From positions 434,001 to 498,000 of the forward strand of contig JAXLUR010000001.1 in assembly GCA_046329435.1 (NCBI GenBank): a DNA stretch of 64,000 nucleotides, read 5' to 3'. Position 1 is the stretch's first letter. Each line of letters begins with the position of its first letter. Below are positions 60,535 through 64,000 of the stretch, piece by piece. Under the pieces are notes generated by a model. The model ran no database searches and was not told the origin of the DNA. It was given only the letters and a program-made list of their open reading frames with translations. A program made the translations under genes and the position numbers. The DNA is from M3007 sp046329435 (GTDB lineage Bacteria > Bacteroidota > Bacteroidia > Chitinophagales > Saprospiraceae).

Positions 60535-62146
60535 GCGAAGTCAGAATAGTCAGGTAATATACTCCGCTATCGAGCATTTGAACATCGATGCCGGCGCCAG
60601 GCAGGGCGCGACCCTCCATCAGACGGCGCCCCAGCGCATCAGTAATATGCCAGCCCGATACGATATCCTCCGATTGAACCGATAAAGTTTCTCTTACCGG
60701 GTTGGTAATCAGGCGAATAGCATGGCTTTCGGCGCCTGCCTCGCCAACGGCCGTGGTGTTTTCGGCCCATCGGCTGGCAAATTCCGCGGCATACATTCTT
60801 GCGATGTCGGCACTATGGATGCGCAGGGTATTTTCGTCGTTGGAAGATTCGGCAGTGTACGACCAGTTGTGCGACCCCGTCAGTACCATCGGATCGGAAG
60901 CGGGCGAAAATGCGTCCACCACGAGGTATTTGTGGTGCAACAGGGCCGATGCCGGGTGATCGACGACAGGAACGCCGTTGGCAGCCAAATAATCGTATTC
61001 GCAGCCCGAATCATCGATGTTTTCAATGATTCCGCGCACGACCGTGCCGCTGTTGAATGCAGCCAGCAAGGCATCGCCGGGGTCGTTGTGCGTAAAGGTA
61101 AAAAGGGCGAAATCGGCCTGATATTGCGCTGATTGAATGGTCTGGACAATCTCGTCGGTCACCTCGTCGGAGGGCGAAAACCAGCATTCCACGGGTATGC
61201 CGCCAATGATAAAATTATGGGGCGTGTTGTCCAGTTTTTGCGATCCGAAACGGCTGTTTGCATAAACGGGATAGGCGCCGTCGCTGCCCCACATTTCCTC
61301 GAATTCCAGTTCGTAGGTTTTTGCAAGTGATTGATCCTGAATAGACAACATGTTGTTGTAGTCATCGGTCATATTGGAATAGGTCCAGTTCATCGATCCG
61401 CTCATGACCCAGGCGGCATCGGGCAGGTCGGCATCGATCACCAGAAATTTGTTGTGCATCAGGGCCTCGTCGTTGCCATACAACACGGAGAAATTCGGCG
61501 AAGGGCTCAACGCCGTATTGTTGGTGGCCTCCGCTGCTATGTAACGCACCCGCACCCCACGTGCATAGGCCTGTTTGAGCGCGTTGACCAGTTCCGTGCG
61601 ATTATTGTTGTACATGGCGACATCGATGGTCTGTTGCGCGGCATCGATGCGGGCCAGTATTTCGTCGCGACAGGCATTATAATCCTGCCCGAAAGGCACG
61701 GTACTGCCCAGCAGAGACTCGTCTATGCTGTGGTTGAAAAACACTTTTATCTGGCCTGAAGACAGCGATACCGTGGCGCATGGCAAAACATCGGACAGCA
61801 GGGTCGTGCCGTTTTGCGTCACTTCAACGCGCACCCAGTAGATCGTGCCGGGTTGCAGGCCGCTCAACGGCCAGTCGAACACCTGGCTTTCGCCGGGCAG
61901 CGACACCACACTGCCCAGATCGGGCGAGGCCCCGTAGTGCAATTTGGCAGTGGAAGGCTGACTGGTAGCCCAGTGAACGGTAAAACCCGTGGTTTGCAGC
62001 CCTGTGAAGGTAGGCGCATCGGTAAAAAAGAGGCTCGACGCCTGCTGCGTGACCGCTTCGGCAGGCATGGCCGGCCGAAAAGTCTGGGCATTGAAACTGA
62101 GGGGCAACAGGGCGATTAAAACGGAACAAAGCGGACGTATCAACAT
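60500..62146 (-). CDS. T9SS-exported phospholipase-D-family protein
   Basis: The 548-residue product has a signal peptide (MLIRPLCSVLIALLPLSFNA), a fibronectin type III-like domain (about 40-115, FTGLQTTGFTVHWATSQPST, GLQPGTIYWVRVEV) and two HKD catalytic half-sites: His231, Lys233, Asp238 with Gly250-Ser251, and His404, Lys406, Asp411 with Gly424-Ser425. The pair forms one active site via a covalent phosphohistidine. The last 80 residues (AIRLITNPVRETLSVQSEDI to HGVAALSFQKI) are a type A sorting domain. It is therefore a surface or secreted nuclease or phospholipase; Nuc-like members cut DNA. Which substrate applies is not decidable here. It overlaps trmN6 by 35 bases. Confidence 0.88.
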   Translation of the reverse strand: MLIRPLCSVLIALLPLSFNAQTFRPAMPAEAVTQQASSLFFTDAPTFTGLQTTGFTVHWATSQPSTAKLHYGASPDLGSVVSLPGESQVFDWPLSGLQPGTIYWVRVEVTQNGTTLLSDVLPCATVSLSSGQIKVFFNHSIDESLLGSTVPFGQDYNACRDEILARIDAAQQTIDVAMYNNNRTELVNALKQAYARGVRVRYIAAEATNNTALSPSPNFSVLYGNDEALMHNKFLVIDADLPDAAWVMSGSMNWTYSNMTDDYNNMLSIQDQSLAKTYELEFEEMWGSDGAYPVYANSRFGSQKLDNTPHNFIIGGIPVECWFSPSDEVTDEIVQTIQSAQYQADFALFTFTHNDPGDALLAAFNSGTVVRGIIENIDDSGCEYDYLAANGVPVVDHPASALLHHKYLVVDAFSPASDPMVLTGSHNWSYTAESSNDENTLRIHSADIARMYAAEFASRWAENTTAVGEAGAESHAIRLITNPVRETLSVQSEDIVSGWHITDALGRRLMEGRALPGAGIDVQMLDSGVYYLTILTSHGVAALSFQKI

Positions 62147-62199
62147 TTGAGAAGAGAATGTTTGGCAGGCTTCTCTTATGTAAAGGGTAAACAGTTAAT

Positions 62200-62862
62200 T
62201 CATTCTTTTTTGCGCTCGCCAAAGATCAGGCTGCCGATGCGGACCATCGTGCTTCCTTCCTCCACGGCAATTTCCCAGTCGCCCGACATCCCCATCGATA
62301 TTTCGCGAAAGTGTTCGTTGTGTGGGAAAAATTGCGCTTTTAGTTGGTCAAAAATGCGTTTCAGGACCCTGAATTCGTGGCGAACAAGCGTCGTATCGTC
62401 GGTAAATGTAGCCATGCCCATGACGCCACAAATCCGGACGTGTTGCATAGCCCGGTACTCGGCGCTATCGAGCAAAGCCTGCGCTTCCGCTTCGCTGAGT
62501 CCAAACTTGGTGTCTTCGGAAGCAATATGGAACTGAAGCAGGCAATCGATCACCCGCTTGCAGGCGGAGGCCTGTTTTTCAATTTCGAGCAGCAAACGCA
62601 GGCTGTCAACCGAATGGATCATGGCGACAAAAGGGGCGATCATTTTGACCTTGTTGGTCTGCAAATGACCGATCAGATGCCATCGAATATCCTTGGGCAG
62701 CGATTCGAATTTGGCCAGCATCTCCTGAGGGCGGTTTTCGCCAAAAACACGCTGCCCGGCGGCATATATCTCTTGCACCCGTTGGGGCGGGTGGGTCTTC
62801 GACACTGCCACCAGCGTGACATTTTTCGAAGTCAAAAAAGATTGTAGTCGGGACAAATCCAT
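62200..62862 (-). CDS. YggS-family pyridoxal-phosphate homeostasis protein
   Basis: The product (about 220 residues from the ATG at 62862) is a single PLP-binding TIM barrel. The cofactor Lys is Lys22 in LVAVSKTHPPQRV; VFGENRPQEML, WHLIGHLQTNKVK, CGVMGMATFTDD and ISMGMSGDWEIAVEEGSTMV are the signature blocks. Members buffer cytoplasmic PLP and lack a known enzymatic activity. An upstream in-frame ATG adds a non-conserved Cys-rich stretch and is rejected. The gene is 54 bases from the upstream end of the PLD-family gene on the same strand. Confidence 0.93.
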   Translation of the reverse strand: MDLSRLQSFLTSKNVTLVAVSKTHPPQRVQEIYAAGQRVFGENRPQEMLAKFESLPKDIRWHLIGHLQTNKVKMIAPFVAMIHSVDSLRLLLEIEKQASACKRVIDCLLQFHIASEDTKFGLSEAEAQALLDSAEYRAMQHVRICGVMGMATFTDDTTLVRHEFRVLKRIFDQLKAQFFPHNEHFREISMGMSGDWEIAVEEGSTMVRIGSLIFGERKKE

Positions 62863-62927
62863 ACGGCAGCATGAACAGGAGGGCAAACATACGCATTTGG
62901 ACAGCGACATGCCGTGCGGAAAACAGA

Positions 62928-62961
62928 TTTGGCCTAATGGAGGAAAATTGACCTACCTTAG
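62928..62961 (+). promoter_or_regulatory. Bacteroidota-type promoter (variant -7)
   Basis: TTTG (62928-62931) is followed after 22 bases by TACCTTAG (62954-62961), one mismatch from TAnnTTTG. It would drive the gene starting at 63025. Confidence 0.4.
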
Positions 62962-63024
62962 CAGCGTTGTTTTTCCCTCCCCATAGATTACGTAAAAAAT
63001 CACGGTTTCCTGCTTCATCCTTCC

Positions 63025-64000
63025 ATGATTTTCCGCTTGTACAAGTTTGCCGTTACCCTGATTCTTTGTAGCGCAATGACTCCTGCCATTTGGGGTCAGC
63101 CCTGCCCTACCCTCAATTCCAACGCAACGCTTACTTCTCCGGATTGTGCCTCGGGCATCACGCCTTGCACCGTATGCCCCGGCGACCAGATCACCCTGAC
63201 GGCCAGCGGCACCAGTTTGCAGCCGGGCACCTGTGTGAACTGGTATTACGGCACAACCAATAATTTCAATCCGTACGACGGGGAGGGTATTCTCCTGGGT
63301 TGTTCACAGATCCAGTCCACGCCACCCAATCCGTGTGCCGGAGGATGCCCGCTGACGCTGGGCCTGGTCGTCAACGCCTGCGGGACGGAGGAGAACAACG
63401 AATTCATGGCTATTCTGTCGGGAGGCGGTTTTTACGTCGATGACCTGATCGTTGATTTTGACGGTTCCGGCAGCGACATCGGCAGCGATTGCGGCTGGCA
63501 ACAGCCTTCCGCCAATGCCCTGGCGAGCATTCAGACGTTTTGCCCCAACGGCACCGTGGTCGGGGTCGGGCCAGGCGAATCCGTGCCGGCAGGCGTGCCC
63601 GTGATCATTTTTAGCAGCGCGGCCTTTGATTTTAACTACAATTTCGGCGGTCTGTGCCCGCTTTCTCCGGTCATCTATGTCATGCAAAGCAGTTGCAGCC
63701 CCGGCGGCGACGTTTTTCCCCAGAGCGGCGGGAGTATCAGCACCACCGTGAGCGTCAGCTGCGGTTGCAGCGACAATACGACCTACAACACTGGTTCGCT
63801 GGTCGGGGGTGACGGCGCTTTCGTGACCGACGCAGGTTTTCCTCCTTTTTACGGCAATGCAGGTTGCGGCTTCCCCTCCTTTCCCGGCGGTGGCGGCGGC
63901 GGTGGCGGAACGCCGCCGATTCAGGTCGTACCTTTCACATTTACGGTGAGCGAAGACATGTGCAATGGCGGCCCCTATTATGTTGTCGGCGTTGTGCAAC
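63025..64000 (+). CDS. Secreted Cys/Gly-rich surface protein, 3'-truncated by window edge
   Basis: An open frame of 325 codons starts at the ATG at 63025 and runs off the end. It begins with a signal peptide (MIFRLYKFAVTLILCSAMTP, then AIWGQ). The rest is rich in Cys, Gly, Pro and Ser with short motifs such as CPLTLGLVVNACGTEENNEF, DDLIVDFDGSGSDIGSDCGW and a Gly run near the end (GGGGGGGG). It looks like a very large Saprospiria surface protein of the PKD/Ig-repeat kind, probably with a sorting domain beyond the window. I recognise no named domain in the visible part. Function is unknown. Confidence 0.75.
   Translation, partial: MIFRLYKFAVTLILCSAMTPAIWGQPCPTLNSNATLTSPDCASGITPCTVCPGDQITLTASGTSLQPGTCVNWYYGTTNNFNPYDGEGILLGCSQIQSTPPNPCAGGCPLTLGLVVNACGTEENNEFMAILSGGGFYVDDLIVDFDGSGSDIGSDCGWQQPSANALASIQTFCPNGTVVGVGPGESVPAGVPVIIFSSAAFDFNYNFGGLCPLSPVIYVMQSSCSPGGDVFPQSGGSISTTVSVSCGCSDNTTYNTGSLVGGDGAFVTDAGFPPFYGNAGCGFPSFPGGGGGGGGTPPIQVVPFTFTVSEDMCNGGPYYVVGVVQ

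Noticed and set aside
1..64000. tRNA, rRNA, riboswitch, insertion sequence, phage or CRISPR features anywhere in the window.
   Set aside because: No cloverleaf-like or rRNA-like segment, transposase, integrase, terminal inverted repeat pair or short regularly spaced repeat was seen on reading both strands. Only a covariance-model scan could rule out small RNAs.

Overview
The window is a chromosomal segment of a Bacteroidota bacterium, most likely of the Saprospiria (Saprospiraceae/Lewinella/Haliscomenobacter-like) group. The evidence is several proteins with type IX secretion system (T9SS) C-terminal sorting domains, a PorP/SprF-family protein, SprB-type and PKD repeats, a gliding-motility-type C-terminal domain, a TonB-dependent receptor, futalosine-pathway menaquinone genes, and promoters of the Bacteroidota form (TTTG about 20 bases before TAnnTTTG). 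The lineage is inferred from gene content; no rRNA or tRNA gene was seen. There are no insertion sequences, phage genes or CRISPR arrays.

Layout. 1-4008: the end of a TonB-dependent receptor, then a convergent three-LysM secreted protein. 4279-13820: housekeeping and metabolic genes (surE, ABM-domain protein, aldo/keto reductase, ilvE, fabD, YqgE/AlgH, a GH36-type glycosidase, an RsmB-like rRNA methyltransferase, DinB-like protein). 13912-19966: a compact sbcD-sbcC-P-type ATPase run, converging with a DUF4403 gene. 21426-28896: rarA, a small lipoprotein, acyl-CoA dehydrogenase, a metallo-beta-lactamase-fold hydrolase, a heptose-kinase-like gene, a T9SS cargo protein and nusB.

28989-43668 is the most distinctive part. 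It is one leftward block made of a PorP/SprF-family protein, two paralogous TPR-PD40-CRD-OmpA envelope proteins and a giant SprB/PKD-repeat protein (about 2,750 residues if intact) ending in a gliding-motility/type B sorting domain. This looks like a T9SS export-and-anchoring module with its surface adhesin. The adhesin gene contains about 6.4 almost identical 480-bp repeats. In this sequence they are interrupted by at least 16 small deletions and no insertions, packed mainly in the central copy and summing to 27 bases (a multiple of three). That pattern points to consensus error in an unresolved repeat array rather than true gene decay.

43994-64000: glyS, a YfhO-like membrane protein, an esterase, a second SprB-repeat T9SS protein, small lipoproteins, a helix-hairpin-helix/outer-membrane barrel protein, NifU-like protein, periplasmic msrA, mqnA and mqnE, a glycosyltransferase, a small HTH protein, trmN6, a T9SS-exported phospholipase-D-family protein, a YggS-type PLP protein, and the start of a cysteine-rich secreted protein that runs off the end. 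Most convergent gene pairs are separated by long perfect hairpins flanked by A and T runs (bidirectional terminators).
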